Assembly: GCA_037046735.1 (NCBI GenBank)
Contig: JBAOHC010000027.1
Coordinates: 248,001-312,000 of the forward strand
Reading direction: 5' to 3'
DNA: 64,000 nt
From: JADKAV01 sp037046735
GTDB lineage: Bacteria > Actinomycetota > Actinomycetes > S36-B12 > UBA10799
Positions 7,250 to 18,477 of this stretch are shown piece after piece. Position numbers and translations under genes: made by a program. Each line of letters begins with the position of its first letter. Within the stretch, counting starts at the first letter, position 1. A model generated the notes under the pieces. It was not told where the DNA came from. It did not search any database and was given only the letters and a program-made list of their open reading frames with translations.

Positions 7250-9162
7250 CAGACCTGCCGTCGCTGTTCCACGGCCTCGACGATTTCAGCGATCGCCTCC
7301 GCCACCGGCACCCCGTTCTTCTGAGTGCCGTCGCGATAGCGGAAACTCACCGCGCCGGCCGCGATGTCGTCATCGCCGGCGATCAGCATGTACGGCACCT
7401 TCTGTTTCTGGGCGTTGCGGATCTTCTTGGGCATCCGGTCGGATCCGGCGTCGACCTCGGCGCGCACACCGGCGGACTTCAGTTGCGTCACCACGTCCTG
7501 CAGATAGTCCACATGGTGATCGGCAACCGGGATACCCACGACGGTGACCGGCGCCAACCAGGCCGGGAAGGCCCCCGCGTAATGCTCGAGCAGGACGGCG
7601 AAGAACCGCTCGATCGAGCCAAACAGTGCCCGGTGGATCATGATCGGCCGCTCACGGGTTCCGTCCGCGGCCTGGTACTCGAGGTCAAAACGCTGCGGCA
7701 TCTGGAAATCCACCTGAATCGTGGACATCTGCCAGGTCCGGCCGATGGCGTCCTTGGCCTGCACGCTGACCTTGGGTCCGTAGAAGGCCGCACCGCCCTC
7801 GTCCAGAACCAGGTCGAGATCCTGGGCCTTGGCCGCCTCATAGAGGATCTCGGTGGCCTGCTCCCATTCCTCGTCGGTGCCGATGCTCTTCTCGGGGTCG
7901 CGGGTCGACAGTTCCAGGTAGAAGTCGGTCAGGCCGTAGTCCTTGAGCAGGTCGAGGACGAAAGTCAGCAGGTTGTCGAGCTCGCCGGGCATCTGCTCAC
8001 GGGTGCAGTAGATGTGGGCGTCGTCCTGGGTGAAGCCGCGCGCGCGGGTCAGGCCCTGCACGACCCCGGACTTCTCGTAGCGGTACACCGTGCCGAACTC
8101 GAAGAGCCGCAGTGGCAACTCCCGGTACGACCGGCCCCGCGCGCCATAGATCAGGTTGTGCATGGGGCAGTTCATCGGCTTGAGGTAGTACTGGGCGTTG
8201 TCCATGTCCATCGGCGGGTACATGCCGTCGGCGTACCAGTCGAGGTGCCCGGACTTCTCATAGAGCGCAGCCTTGGTGACGTGCGGGGTGTTCACGAAGT
8301 CGTAGCCGGCCGCGATGTGGCGCTGCCGGGAGTAGTCCTCCATGACGTTGCGGATGATGCCGCCCTTGGGGTGGAACACGGCCAGGCCGGAGCCGATCTC
8401 GTCCGGGAAGCTGAACAGGTCCAGTTCTGCCCCCAGCTTGCGGTGATCGCGCCGGGCGGCCTCCTCCAGAAAGGTCAGGTAGGCCTTCAGACCTTCCTTG
8501 CTGGGCCACGCCGTGCCGTAGATGCGCTGCAACTGCGGGTTGCGTTCGTCGGAGAGCCAATAGACCGCCGCGGTGCGCATCAGTTTGACGGCGTTCGGCG
8601 GGATGTACTTGGTGTTCGGCACGTGCGGGCCGCGGCACAGATCCGACCAGCACACGGCGCCCTTGCGGTCGACGTTGTCGTACACCGTCAGGTCGGCGCC
8701 GCCGGTCTCCATGATCTCGTCGCTGTTCCCGCCCTTCTTGCCGATCAACTCGATCTTGAAGGGCTCCCCGGCCAACTCCCGGTGGGCCTCGTCCTCGGTG
8801 ACGATCCGGCGGTGGAACGACTGCCCGCTCTTGAGGATCTCGAGCATCTTCTTCTCGATCCGGGTGAGATCCTCGGGCACGAAGGGCTGCGACACCATGA
8901 AGTCGTAGTAGAAGCCGTCCTTGACCGGCGGGCCGATACCCAGCTTGGCCTGCGGGAACAGGTCCTGAACGGCCTGCGCCATCACGTGGGCGCAGGAGTG
9001 CCGCAAGACGGCCAGCCCTTCGGGCTCATCGGCCAGCACGGGGGCCACGTCATCACCGGCGTGCACGACGTAGTCGAGGTCCTTGAGTTCGCCGTTGACC
9101 CGGGCCACCAGCACACTGCGGTCGCCGCCCAGCAGGTCGGCAGCCGTGGTACCGGGCTCCAC
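7249..9162 (-). CDS. thrS: Threonyl-tRNA synthetase, N-terminus shifted out of frame
   Basis: 637 residues from GTG 9162. TGS domain (EPGTTAADLL, VARVNGELKDLDY), editing domain with HSCAHVMAQAV, class II core with zinc-binding PMNCPMHN, and anticodon-binding C-terminus (TVVGIPVADHHVDYL). It charges tRNA-Thr in the cytoplasm. The first TGS strand is missing from this frame, yet it is encoded immediately upstream in another frame: GTG 9202 followed by SIDVIVSGASAV, separated by one extra base at about 9163. The natural protein is therefore probably 13-14 residues longer (7249-9202) and the break is likely an error. An in-frame stop lies 8 codons above GTG 9162, so no longer start exists in frame. 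Confidence 0.96.
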   Translation of the reverse strand: MEPGTTAADLLGGDRSVLVARVNGELKDLDYVVHAGDDVAPVLADEPEGLAVLRHSCAHVMAQAVQDLFPQAKLGIGPPVKDGFYYDFMVSQPFVPEDLTRIEKKMLEILKSGQSFHRRIVTEDEAHRELAGEPFKIELIGKKGGNSDEIMETGGADLTVYDNVDRKGAVCWSDLCRGPHVPNTKYIPPNAVKLMRTAAVYWLSDERNPQLQRIYGTAWPSKEGLKAYLTFLEEAARRDHRKLGAELDLFSFPDEIGSGLAVFHPKGGIIRNVMEDYSRQRHIAAGYDFVNTPHVTKAALYEKSGHLDWYADGMYPPMDMDNAQYYLKPMNCPMHNLIYGARGRSYRELPLRLFEFGTVYRYEKSGVVQGLTRARGFTQDDAHIYCTREQMPGELDNLLTFVLDLLKDYGLTDFYLELSTRDPEKSIGTDEEWEQATEILYEAAKAQDLDLVLDEGGAAFYGPKVSVQAKDAIGRTWQMSTIQVDFQMPQRFDLEYQAADGTRERPIMIHRALFGSIERFFAVLLEHYAGAFPAWLAPVTVVGIPVADHHVDYLQDVVTQLKSAGVRAEVDAGSDRMPKKIRNAQKQKVPYMLIAGDDDIAAGAVSFRYRDGTQKNGVPVAEAIAEIVEAVEQRRQV

Positions 9163-9240
9163 CGACTGCGCTAGCTCCGGACACGATCACATCAATGGAC
9201 ACAGGGCTCGCCGCCTTCCGCTGGAGGTACGCCCGCCAGT

Positions 9241-9709
9241 CTATGCGGCGGGCGAGGTGCGCTTCAGGGTCCACACCACGTACATCTGGGCGGTCTCGGT
9301 GCCGTCTTCGGCGGTGATCGAGATGTCGACCCGGAACTGCGGGCGCGTGCCCGCCTCGAGTTCGCCCATGATGTCGGCAGGGGTCCGGGTCATCGTCGCG
9401 GTGGCGCCGGACCGCACCCATCGCCACCTTGCGGTAGGCGATGTTCGCCTCGACGGCCAACGGCACCACGCGGTCGAGGTACTCCGCGAAGTTGCCCAGC
9501 ACGAGGGCCCCGGAGGCCGACTCCCCCAGCGTGAACATCGCGCCGGCGTGCGGACCGCCGATGTGATTGTGGTAGGGCTGCTGGTCGGGCAGGCGCAGGA
9601 CGGCCGTGGTCTCATCCAGGGACAGAAACTCCAGGTTCAGCGTCCCCACCATCGGCACGAGCGTGGGCATACCGGCCTTGACCGCCTCGAAATCCATGCC
9701 CATGAGCAT
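9241..9709 (-). CDS. DUF4442/PaaI-type hotdog thioesterase, frame-broken
   Basis: Two minus-strand frames together make a ~155-residue hotdog-fold protein. The N-terminal half (from ATG 9709, 9703 or 9697) reads MDFEAVKAGMPTLVPMVGTL, then NHIGGPHAGAMFTLGESASG, the hotdog central-helix region. The C-terminal half reads SGATATMTRTPADIMGELEA and ends MYVVWTLKRTSPAA in the +1-shifted frame. The switch is near 9400-9415 (GGTGCGGTCCGGCGCCACC), a single-base indel. Such proteins act on acyl-CoA thioesters or related molecules; substrate unknown. The nearest Shine-Dalgarno (GGTGG) favours ATG 9703. Broken gene or base-calling error; the latter is favoured by the similar break in thrS nearby. Confidence 0.75.
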
Positions 9710-9743
9710 TCCACCTTCGCAAGCCAGCAGGTACCGTCGGGGG

Positions 9744-10223
9744 GTGGCTGTGACGGTGTTCGACATCGATGGCGTGCTGGCCGATGTCCGGCACCGTCTG
9801 CACTTCCTGCAGCGCCGGCCGAAGGACTGGCAGGGGTTCTTCGCCGCCGCAGTCGACGATCCCCTGCTCACCACCGGCGGGGAGGCCGTCCACGAGGCCG
9901 CCGCCTCCTCGAGGATCATCTATGTGACCGGTCGCCCAGAGCGCTGCCGGCAGGACACTGCGACGTGGCTGACGGGGCACGATCTGCCGTCAGGTGACCT
10001 GCACATGCGGCCGAACCGGGACCGGCGCCCTGCCGTCTTCTACAAGGCCGAGGTGATCTCGAAGTTGTCCCGCGAGCACGAGATCGTGGCGATCGTCGAC
10101 GACGACGACCGCGTGGTCACGCGGCTGCGCGAGATGGGGTTGCCGGTCCTGCACGCCCAGTGGATGCACGGCGAGCAGCTCGACCTGCTGGCCCAGGCGC
10201 AGGAGACCGAGGGCCGGACCTAG
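9744..10223 (+). CDS. HAD-superfamily phosphatase
   Basis: About 159 residues from GTG 9744. HAD motif I is at the very start (FDIDGVLADVRHRL, nucleophile D and general acid D), motif II threonine in IIYVTGRPERC, a Lys/Arg-rich middle, and acidic motif IV in AIVDDDDRVVTRL. The layout (no large cap, GRP after the motif II Thr) is like 5'-nucleotidase or polynucleotide 3'-phosphatase type HADs; substrate not predictable. Divergent from the thioesterase with a 34 bp gap. Its TAG stop overlaps the stop of the convergent SemiSWEET gene inside CCTAGG. The frame is open to 9606, but that part overlaps the thioesterase and has no domain sense. Confidence 0.85.
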   Translation: MAVTVFDIDGVLADVRHRLHFLQRRPKDWQGFFAAAVDDPLLTTGGEAVHEAAASSRIIYVTGRPERCRQDTATWLTGHDLPSGDLHMRPNRDRRPAVFYKAEVISKLSREHEIVAIVDDDDRVVTRLREMGLPVLHAQWMHGEQLDLLAQAQETEGRT

Positions 10224-10486
10224 GCCAGCGGCCGATATCTGCGCATCGTGACCAGCAAGGTCGCGGTGACGCTGACGGCCACCACGTTGGTGATGATCAG
10301 TGGCACATCCCGGTTGACGAATCCGTAGGCCAGCCACAGCAGGAATCCCACGAGCAGGATCATGACCCACCCGGCCGAGATGCCCTCGGAGGATCGTTCG
10401 CGCAGAATGACGCGGACCTGGAGCAGCGGGGCGAGCCCCATCAGCAGGCCCCAGAACGTGGTGACATAGGCAATAGCAGAAGACAT
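10220..10486 (-). CDS. SemiSWEET family sugar transporter subunit
   Basis: 88 residues with three membrane helices, the size of bacterial SemiSWEETs, which dimerise to make a sugar channel. The PQ-loop-type motif appears as APLLQVRVILRERSSEGIS, with the SSEGIS loop after helix 1; the second helix (VMILLVGFLLWLAYGFVN) and third helix (IITNVVAVSVTATLLV) carry the conserved Trp/Tyr and Asn seen in the substrate pocket. Stands alone; convergent with the HAD gene, sharing overlapping stop codons. Confidence 0.88.
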   Translation of the reverse strand: MSSAIAYVTTFWGLLMGLAPLLQVRVILRERSSEGISAGWVMILLVGFLLWLAYGFVNRDVPLIITNVVAVSVTATLLVTMRRYRPLA

Positions 10487-10611
10487 GAACTTCCTTGAGA
10501 GGATGCGAGGGGACGAACGGTTGGGTCGTCGGTCCTAGCGGAAGTCGCGACGGCGCTCGTCAGCCCCATACAGGGGGTGCGGACGTCGGCTCATAGTTCC
10601 ACTGTAGGCGT

Positions 10612-12156
10612 TCAACTCAAAGCCCGGATCCGCACGTCGATGTCGCGCTGCATCTGCCGCACCAGCGAGTCCGGCAATCCCTCGCGATCGCGCAACCGCA
10701 GCAGTTCCTCCTGCTCGGCACGCATCATCTCCACGCCGAGCACCTTCACCATCGCGCGGTCGGAGGGTCCGGGCTGCTCACTGGCGTCAGCGGCCCGGTT
10801 CAGGCGCTCCTCGGCGGCTGCACGCAACGAGTCGACTACGGCTGCCGGGACCGGCTCCGCGCAGCGTTCACCGGTCTCCTCGATCTGCTCCAGGCGATCC
10901 AGAGCGGCCCGCGCCAACGCCACCTTCACGCGCCGTTTCACCGCCTCGTCATCATCCGGCGGAAGGTTGAGGTGGCGGGCCAGCACGGCGACCGTTGGGG
11001 CCAGCAGCAGCGAGACCAGCACAACCCCGAAGGTCACACAGATCACCATGGCCCGATCCGGGATGTCTGCCCCCGCGGTCGTCGTCACGGGCAAAGTGAA
11101 CGCCGCGAGGGCCGAAACCGGCCCGCGGGTGCCGGCCCAGGCGCCGACGATCCAGCCCGGCGTGCGCGAGCCCGATGCCGTGGTCATCACGAAGACGAAC
11201 AGGAATCGGGTGGCCACCAACGTCAGGAAGACGACCGGAATGGCCACCAGGACCGTGGACAACTGCCCCGCCGGCAATCCCTTCACGACCAACGGCATCT
11301 CCAGGCCGACCAGGAAGAAGGCAGCCGACTGCAGGATGAAGGTGATCGTGGTCCACAGTGACGCGGCCTGCAGCCGGCCCGTGTACGTGACCGCACTCGA
11401 CGTACCGTGGGCCACGACCAGAGCAGCCAGCACGACCGCCAGGATGCCCGAGCCGTTGACGATCTCGGCGATGTAGTACAGGGGAAGCGGTGCCAGCAGG
11501 ATGGCCCCGTTGGCGACTGTGGTGTCCCGACTGCGGCGCACGGTGGCCACCAGAGCCATCCCGCCGAGCAATCCAACGAGCACACCACCGAGGACTGAGC
11601 TGAGCAGGATCCCGGTCGCCTGCCAAGCTGTCACGCTGCCGGCTGCGGCCGCCACCGAACAGACCCGCAAAAGCGTGAGGGCGGTCCCGTCATTGACCAG
11701 GCTCTCGCCCTCCAGCACGTGCACCAACCGACGCGGCAGCCCGGCCTTTCGGGCGGTGGCCGACACTGCGACGGCGTCCGTGGGTCCCAGGATGGCTCCC
11801 AGCGCAAACGCCATGGGCGTCCAAATGCCGGGGATGATCCATTGCGCGATGAACCCAACAGCCACCGCGCCCACCACCACCAGTCCGATCGCCAGGGCCA
11901 TGACCGGCCGGCTGACACGGCGCAGGTCGACGATGGAACTGGTCAGCGCCTCGCCGAACACCAACGGCGCCAGCACCACGACCAGGACGAACTCAGGGTC
12001 TGCCGGACCAGTGGGCCCGATGGGCGCGATCCCCACGACGATCCCTGCCACCAACAACGGGATCGCCGTCGACCAGCCGCGGTTGCGGCACATCCCGGCC
12101 ACCAGGACCGCGATCAGGATCGACGTGCCAACGTCGACGGCGTCTGCCGACAGCAT
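10612..12156 (-). CDS. CPA1-type Na+/H+ antiporter
   Basis: About 514 residues with 11-13 membrane helices and a cytoplasmic tail of ~80 residues. The CPA1 transport core is clear: ALGAILGPTDAVAVSATARK holds the conserved Asp, and LEGESLVNDGTAL holds the ND pair. Expected role is exchange of Na+ (or K+) for H+ in pH and salt balance. I start at ATG 12156 (MLSADAVDVGTSILIAVL), where the first helix begins; the frame continues upstream into gcvP only as an antisense-free shadow. It lies 4 bp below the gcvP stop, so may be the last gene of that transcription unit. Confidence 0.9.
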   Translation of the reverse strand: MLSADAVDVGTSILIAVLVAGMCRNRGWSTAIPLLVAGIVVGIAPIGPTGPADPEFVLVVVLAPLVFGEALTSSIVDLRRVSRPVMALAIGLVVVGAVAVGFIAQWIIPGIWTPMAFALGAILGPTDAVAVSATARKAGLPRRLVHVLEGESLVNDGTALTLLRVCSVAAAAGSVTAWQATGILLSSVLGGVLVGLLGGMALVATVRRSRDTTVANGAILLAPLPLYYIAEIVNGSGILAVVLAALVVAHGTSSAVTYTGRLQAASLWTTITFILQSAAFFLVGLEMPLVVKGLPAGQLSTVLVAIPVVFLTLVATRFLFVFVMTTASGSRTPGWIVGAWAGTRGPVSALAAFTLPVTTTAGADIPDRAMVICVTFGVVLVSLLLAPTVAVLARHLNLPPDDDEAVKRRVKVALARAALDRLEQIEETGERCAEPVPAAVVDSLRAAAEERLNRAADASEQPGPSDRAMVKVLGVEMMRAEQEELLRLRDREGLPDSLVRQMQRDIDVRIRALS

Positions 12157-12160
12157 CGGG

Positions 12161-14948
<2,788 letters not shown>

Positions 14949-14956
<8 letters not shown>

Positions 14957-15509
14957 TCTTGCGGGCGCGCCTGCGCGACAACTCGTCATCTACAACCGTC
15001 ACGCTACCGTCTGCGCGTTCTGCAGGCAGCGAGGCCAAGTCTGCCTCGACCTCCCGCCACACAGCACCCACTGCGATCCCGAAGACACCCTGCCCGCCGT
15101 GGACCAGGTCGATGACGTCCTCGGCGCTACGGCACTCGTAGACGCTTGCCCCGTCGCTCATCAGGGTGATCTGGGAAAGGTCGACGACGCCGCTGTCACG
15201 CAGATGGTCCAGAGCGGTGCGGATCTGCTGCAACGTGACACCCGTTTCGAGCAGTCGCTTGACGATCTTGAGCGTGACGATGTCGCGGAAGTTATAGAGA
15301 CGCTGGGATCCGGACCCCTTGGCAGTGCGCAGACTGGGCTCAACCAGTCCCGTACGGGCCCAGTAGTCCAGCTGGCGGTAGGTGATTCCCACCAGTTTGG
15401 CCACGATCGGTGCGCGGTAGCCCACGTCCTCAGGTAGCTGCAACTCGTCTGCGAACAGCTCCTGCTGTTGCATCGCCACCTCCGAGGAGTGGGGGGCTGC
15501 CTCGCTCAT
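14949..15509 (-). CDS. MerR family regulator (Rv1830-like)
   Basis: 186 residues. The N-terminal winged helix reads YRAPIVAKLVGITYRQLDYW, followed by LVEPSLRTAKGSGSQRLYNF and RDIVTLKIVKRLLETGVTLQ, the MerR HTH plus wing. The C-terminal part (DLVHGGQGVFGIAVGAVWRE) is unlike metal-sensing MerRs and lacks clustered Cys. Strong Shine-Dalgarno AAGGAG 8 nt before ATG 15509 decides the start over upstream codons. A MerR-type palindrome (15622-15636) sits in its promoter, suggesting autoregulation. Synteny with the mycobacterial gene between DUF151 and gcvP suggests control of glycine cleavage or cell growth; targets unproven. Confidence 0.9.
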
Positions 15510-15621
15510 GGACCTCTCCTTACGCCGGAGCCGATGCGTTACGGCTCGACACACACAACTTAGGGGGGAAAACGGGGTAGTCGCATCCGACACGCCCGCG
15601 TGTCCCCTTGGAAATATCTAT

Positions 15622-15636
15622 ACCTCAAGTCGAGGT
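15622..15636 (-). promoter_or_regulatory. MerR-type operator in promoter of the downstream MerR gene
   Basis: On the minus strand ACCTCGACTTGAGGT (5 bp arms, 5 nt centre) is followed directly by TATAGAT, a good -10 hexamer; MerR regulators usually bind a palindrome between -35 and -10. A related half-site TTGAGG-ATA lies upstream of garA (around 17382-17393). Transcription from here would leave a ~100 nt leader before the MerR ATG at 15509. Which of the two MerR proteins binds it is not visible. Confidence 0.45.
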
Positions 15637-16134
15637 TTAACTATTGGGACGGTCCCCTTCGAAGTCCTCCGGGGTGACCTGGTCCAAAAACTCCCGGAAC
15701 GCCTCCACCTCGGCCTCAGCCTCCTCCGCCTCTTCCTCCTCGGCGGGCATCTCCACAGCCGCACTGTCCAAAACGTGGTCCGCGGCGAAGATCGGCGAGC
15801 CGGTGCGCAAAGCCAGAGCAATGGCATCCGACGGCCGGGATGACACGGACACGCCGTTGTCGAAGATCAGTTCGGCGAAGAAGACCCCGTCCCGCAGATC
15901 GGTGATATCCACTCGGGTGAGGGCGCGACCCAGCCCGGAGAGCACGTCGCGCAGCAGATCGTGGGTGAGCGGTCGCTGCGGCTCCACCCCCTGCTGGGCG
16001 AAGGCGATGGCGGTGGCCTCCACCGCCCCGATCCAGATCGGCAGGAACCGTTCGGTCTGCTGGTCCCTGAGTAACACGATGGGCTGGTTGGAGGGCATCT
16101 CCACACGTACCCCGACAACATCCACGGCTCGCAC
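15637..16134 (-). CDS. Bifunctional nuclease domain protein (DUF151)
   Basis: 165 residues. The DUF151 core is clear: PIVLLRDQQTERFLPIWIGA, EATAIAFAQQG, RPLTHDLLRDVL and the closing VSSRPSDAIALALRTGSPIF. The family has reported DNase/RNase activity in plants and an unknown role in bacteria. The tail after residue 130 is very acidic (AEEEEAEEAEAEVEAF), likely disordered. Start is GTG 16134. It sits between the two MerR genes exactly as Rv1829 does in mycobacteria; 70 bp from the upstream MerR gene, 127 bp from the downstream one. Confidence 0.9.
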   Translation of the reverse strand: MRAVDVVGVRVEMPSNQPIVLLRDQQTERFLPIWIGAVEATAIAFAQQGVEPQRPLTHDLLRDVLSGLGRALTRVDITDLRDGVFFAELIFDNGVSVSSRPSDAIALALRTGSPIFAADHVLDSAAVEMPAEEEEAEEAEAEVEAFREFLDQVTPEDFEGDRPNS

Positions 16135-16204
16135 GGGTCAACTCTACGCCCGGCATCGCCTCCTGCGGCACCCGACAATCGCGCCGACTTGGGGCGCGCC
16201 TGCC

Positions 16205-16876
16205 TCAGATCCGGGTCCGCATCACCGCGACGTGCAGCCGGATCAGGGCGGCGGCCAGGCTACGGCTGCGCTCTTCGTAGTCCTCGGGCGACTCCCCCGG
16301 GCGGCTCTGTCCGAGCGCCATCGTGTGCAGATCCACCTCCCGCTGCACGGCCAGCCCCACCTGCCGGGCGTTGCGCACTTGCAGACCCGCGGCGCTCAAC
16401 GCGTGCAGGCTGCGCGCCACCTCGACGTCGTCGAGGGTGTACTGCCCGGTATCTGGCAGCAGGCCGGCCTCGATGGCCGTGGTCACCTCCACCTCGCTCA
16501 ACCCGCTCTCCCGAGACAGTTCCGCACGCCGCAACCGTACGCCCGTGTCACGGGTGTCCAGGTCGGGAGTCGGGGCCGCCACGACGTCAGCGGTGGGCGT
16601 GGCCGAGGTGGGCTCGGGGGGTGTCAGGCCGCGGTCGATGGCGTCGAGATATTCGGCGATGACTTTCAGCGGCAAGTAGTGGTCGCGCTGCATGCGCAGG
16701 ACATATCCGATCCGCTCCACGTGGGCAGCGGTGTACTTGCGGTACCCCGAGGGGGTCCGCAGGGGGAGAACAAGCCCCTCCGCCTCCAGAAACCGGATCT
16801 TGCTCACGCTGATGTCGGGGAACTCGGCGCGTAGCGACGAGACGGTTTCGCCGATCCCCATCATGTGTGGGCTCAT
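16205..16876 (-). CDS. MerR family regulator (Rv1828-like)
   Basis: 223 residues. N-terminal MerR DNA-binding domain (ISVSKIRFLEAEGLVLPLRT, SGYRKYTAAHVERIGYVL), then a linker (TSATPTADVVAAPTPD) and a C-terminal helical domain (LRRAELSRESGLSEVEVTTA) resembling a second HTH-like fold seen in Rv1828. No metal-binding Cys cluster. Its ATG at 16876 overlaps the garA stop by 4 bp, so FHA protein and regulator are co-translated. In Mycobacterium this protein binds its own promoter region; direct effectors unknown. Confidence 0.9.
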   Translation of the reverse strand: MSPHMMGIGETVSSLRAEFPDISVSKIRFLEAEGLVLPLRTPSGYRKYTAAHVERIGYVLRMQRDHYLPLKVIAEYLDAIDRGLTPPEPTSATPTADVVAAPTPDLDTRDTGVRLRRAELSRESGLSEVEVTTAIEAGLLPDTGQYTLDDVEVARSLHALSAAGLQVRNARQVGLAVQREVDLHTMALGQSRPGESPEDYEERSRSLAAALIRLHVAVMRTRI

Positions 16877-17364
16877 TCGGCGGTGTAGTCCTCCCCCGCG
16901 TGCAGGTACTGCAACCGGAACTTGCCGATCTGCACGAGGTCACCGGACGTCAGATGCCAGCGCTCGACAGTCTTGCGGTTGACGTACGTGCCGTTGAGTG
17001 AGCCCTGATCGACGATGTCCCAGCCATCCTCAGTGGCCACAAAATGCGCGTGATGCCGGCTGACGGTCACGTCGTCGAGCATGATGTCGCTGTCCGCCGC
17101 ACGCCCCACCGACAACCGCTGACCACTGAGTTCGAACCGCTGCCCGATCTCAGGGCCGCGTTGCACCACGATCACACTCATCCCGCGGGTCAACCCGGCC
17201 AAGCCTTCGGTGACCGGCACAGGTCCGGTGTTCTGCGGTTCGAGCGCGACGACCCCGGTCAAGTCGTTGTCATCGTCGCGTGGGGGACGGGGGGATCCGC
17301 ATGCCGAGCAGAACCGGTCTTCGGGTTCCAATGGGCGGCCACACCGCAGACATTCGGTGGTCAC
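16873..17364 (-). CDS. garA: FHA domain protein GarA-like with N-terminal zinc ribbon
   Basis: 163 residues. C-terminal FHA domain (residues ~65-155): SVGRAADSDIMLDDVTVSRH carries the phosphothreonine-binding Arg, Ser and His, and DQGSLNGTYVNRK has the conserved Asn. Mycobacterial GarA/OdhI use a phosphorylated ETTS motif at the N-terminus to inhibit 2-oxoglutarate dehydrogenase. Here that motif is not found; instead there is a zinc-ribbon CLRCG ... CSACG (residues 5-22). So it occupies the GarA locus but may be controlled differently. GTG start at 17364 with GAGGAG nearby. Overlaps the MerR gene by 4 bp. Confidence 0.88.
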   Translation of the reverse strand: MTTECLRCGRPLEPEDRFCSACGSPRPPRDDDNDLTGVVALEPQNTGPVPVTEGLAGLTRGMSVIVVQRGPEIGQRFELSGQRLSVGRAADSDIMLDDVTVSRHHAHFVATEDGWDIVDQGSLNGTYVNRKTVERWHLTSGDLVQIGKFRLQYLHAGEDYTAE

Positions 17365-17417
17365 TGTGCTCCTCGACGTATCCTCAACGTGGACAACACT
17401 ATATGTAAAGGTGACAG

Positions 17418-17801
17418 TTAGACATCAGAGATGAGGGCTGCGTAGTCGTCAGATGTCAGCAGATCCTCGACGGCTTCGGCGTTGTCCGGGGTGAGCACGA
17501 ACAGCCAGCCCGCCTCGTACGGATCACTATTGATCGTTTCCGGAGCGGTCTCCACCGCGTCGTTGCGGGCCACGACGGTGCCTGCCACAGGAGCGTAGAT
17601 CTCGCTGACGCTCTTGGTCGATTCCACCTCGCCACAGGAGTCACCCTCGCGCACGGTCGCCCCCACCTCGGGCAGGGCCACGAAGACCACGTCCCCGAGG
17701 GCGTCCTGCGCGAAGTCGGTGATGCCGATGCGCAGGTTCCCGTTCTCCAGCGGCAGGATCCATTCATGTTCGCGCGTGAAGCGCCGATCATCAGGAGTCA
17801 T
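17418..17801 (-). CDS. gcvH: Glycine cleavage system H protein
   Basis: 127 residues, the usual length. The lipoyl-lysine motif is GEVESTKSVSEIYAPVAG, with upstream ITDFAQDALGDVVFVALPEV and C-terminal AGWLFVL. Lipoylated H-protein shuttles the aminomethyl group between P- and T-proteins. Only 10 bp separate it from the upstream DUF881 gene, so it is likely in the same transcript. A 53 bp gap with possible promoter elements (TATAGT on the minus strand) lies before garA. Confidence 0.97.
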   Translation of the reverse strand: MTPDDRRFTREHEWILPLENGNLRIGITDFAQDALGDVVFVALPEVGATVREGDSCGEVESTKSVSEIYAPVAGTVVARNDAVETAPETINSDPYEAGWLFVLTPDNAEAVEDLLTSDDYAALISDV

Positions 17802-17811
17802 ACAGCGAACC

Positions 17812-18477
17812 CTAGTCGGTCACACTGACCTGCGGATCCAAAGCGGGGAGGTTCACCGTGCTCGCGATCGTGACGGTTTCGAGTTCGGTGATCACCACGG
17901 ATCCGTCCTGCGACTCCACCGTGTCGACCACGCCGCCAGGAATGCTCATCGCGGTGGCCATTGTCGTGGGTCCACCGATCGCGACGATCGTGTACGGCGA
18001 CCCGACGACGACACCACTGACTGAGATGCCAGCCGTCTCGTCGGCGAACCAGGTGTTCACCACCACACGCTGATTGTTGACCTCGATGGCCTCGGCGCCG
18101 GCGTCGCGCAACTCCTGCACGGTATTAAGCAGATCGGAGGCGAAGAAGGCGTCCTGGCCGTCCACGCGAAGTCGGACTCCCGGGCCCTGCACCGGCGTCG
18201 TCCCGGCCAGTACGCGCAGGTCATCGGCGCGTTGCTGGGCCTCCTGCAGGGCTTCCGCGCTGGTTCCCGTGCGCAGCCGCTGTTCAGCGGCCTGCAGCCG
18301 CAGGATTTCCCCGTCCAGGCGCGTCTGTCGGGCCTGCAGGTCGTCCAGCAGGCGCACGAGGTCCGGTTCACGGGCACTGGCCAGGAACTCCTCGGTGTCC
18401 TGCCCCCGCACGATCCCCACGATCCCCAATCCGATGAGCAACGCCACCACGGCCACACCCCACTGCCGGCGCCTCAT
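17812..18477 (-). CDS. DUF881 family membrane-anchored protein (distal copy)
   Basis: 221 residues: N-terminal membrane anchor (GVAVVALLIGLGIVGIVRG), coiled-coil segment (LLDDLQARQTRLDGEILRLQ), then the DUF881 globular domain (GPGVRLRVDG, ELRDAGAEAIEVNNQRV, VGSPYTIVAIGG). Likely extracytoplasmic by topology. DUF881 pairs around DUF1290 are conserved in actinobacteria near pgsA2 and resemble the B. subtilis YlxW-YlxX-sbp cluster next to division genes; precise function unknown. ATG 18477 overlaps the upstream DUF1290 stop by 4 bp. Confidence 0.85.
   Translation of the reverse strand: MRRRQWGVAVVALLIGLGIVGIVRGQDTEEFLASAREPDLVRLLDDLQARQTRLDGEILRLQAAEQRLRTGTSAEALQEAQQRADDLRVLAGTTPVQGPGVRLRVDGQDAFFASDLLNTVQELRDAGAEAIEVNNQRVVVNTWFADETAGISVSGVVVGSPYTIVAIGGPTTMATAMSIPGGVVDTVESQDGSVVITELETVTIASTVNLPALDPQVSVTD

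Noticed and set aside
7483..9174. 563-codon plus frame opposite thrS
   Set aside because: Exact shadow of the thrS coding strand; no ribosome site or motif.
9163..9240. T-box leader upstream of thrS
   Set aside because: Only 39 bp before the next gene and no specifier stem or T-box sequence.
10250..10500. Plus-strand frame over SemiSWEET
   Set aside because: Antisense to a three-helix SemiSWEET with clear motifs.
17802..17811. Glycine riboswitch before gcvH
   Set aside because: The gap to the preceding gene is 10 bp, far too short.
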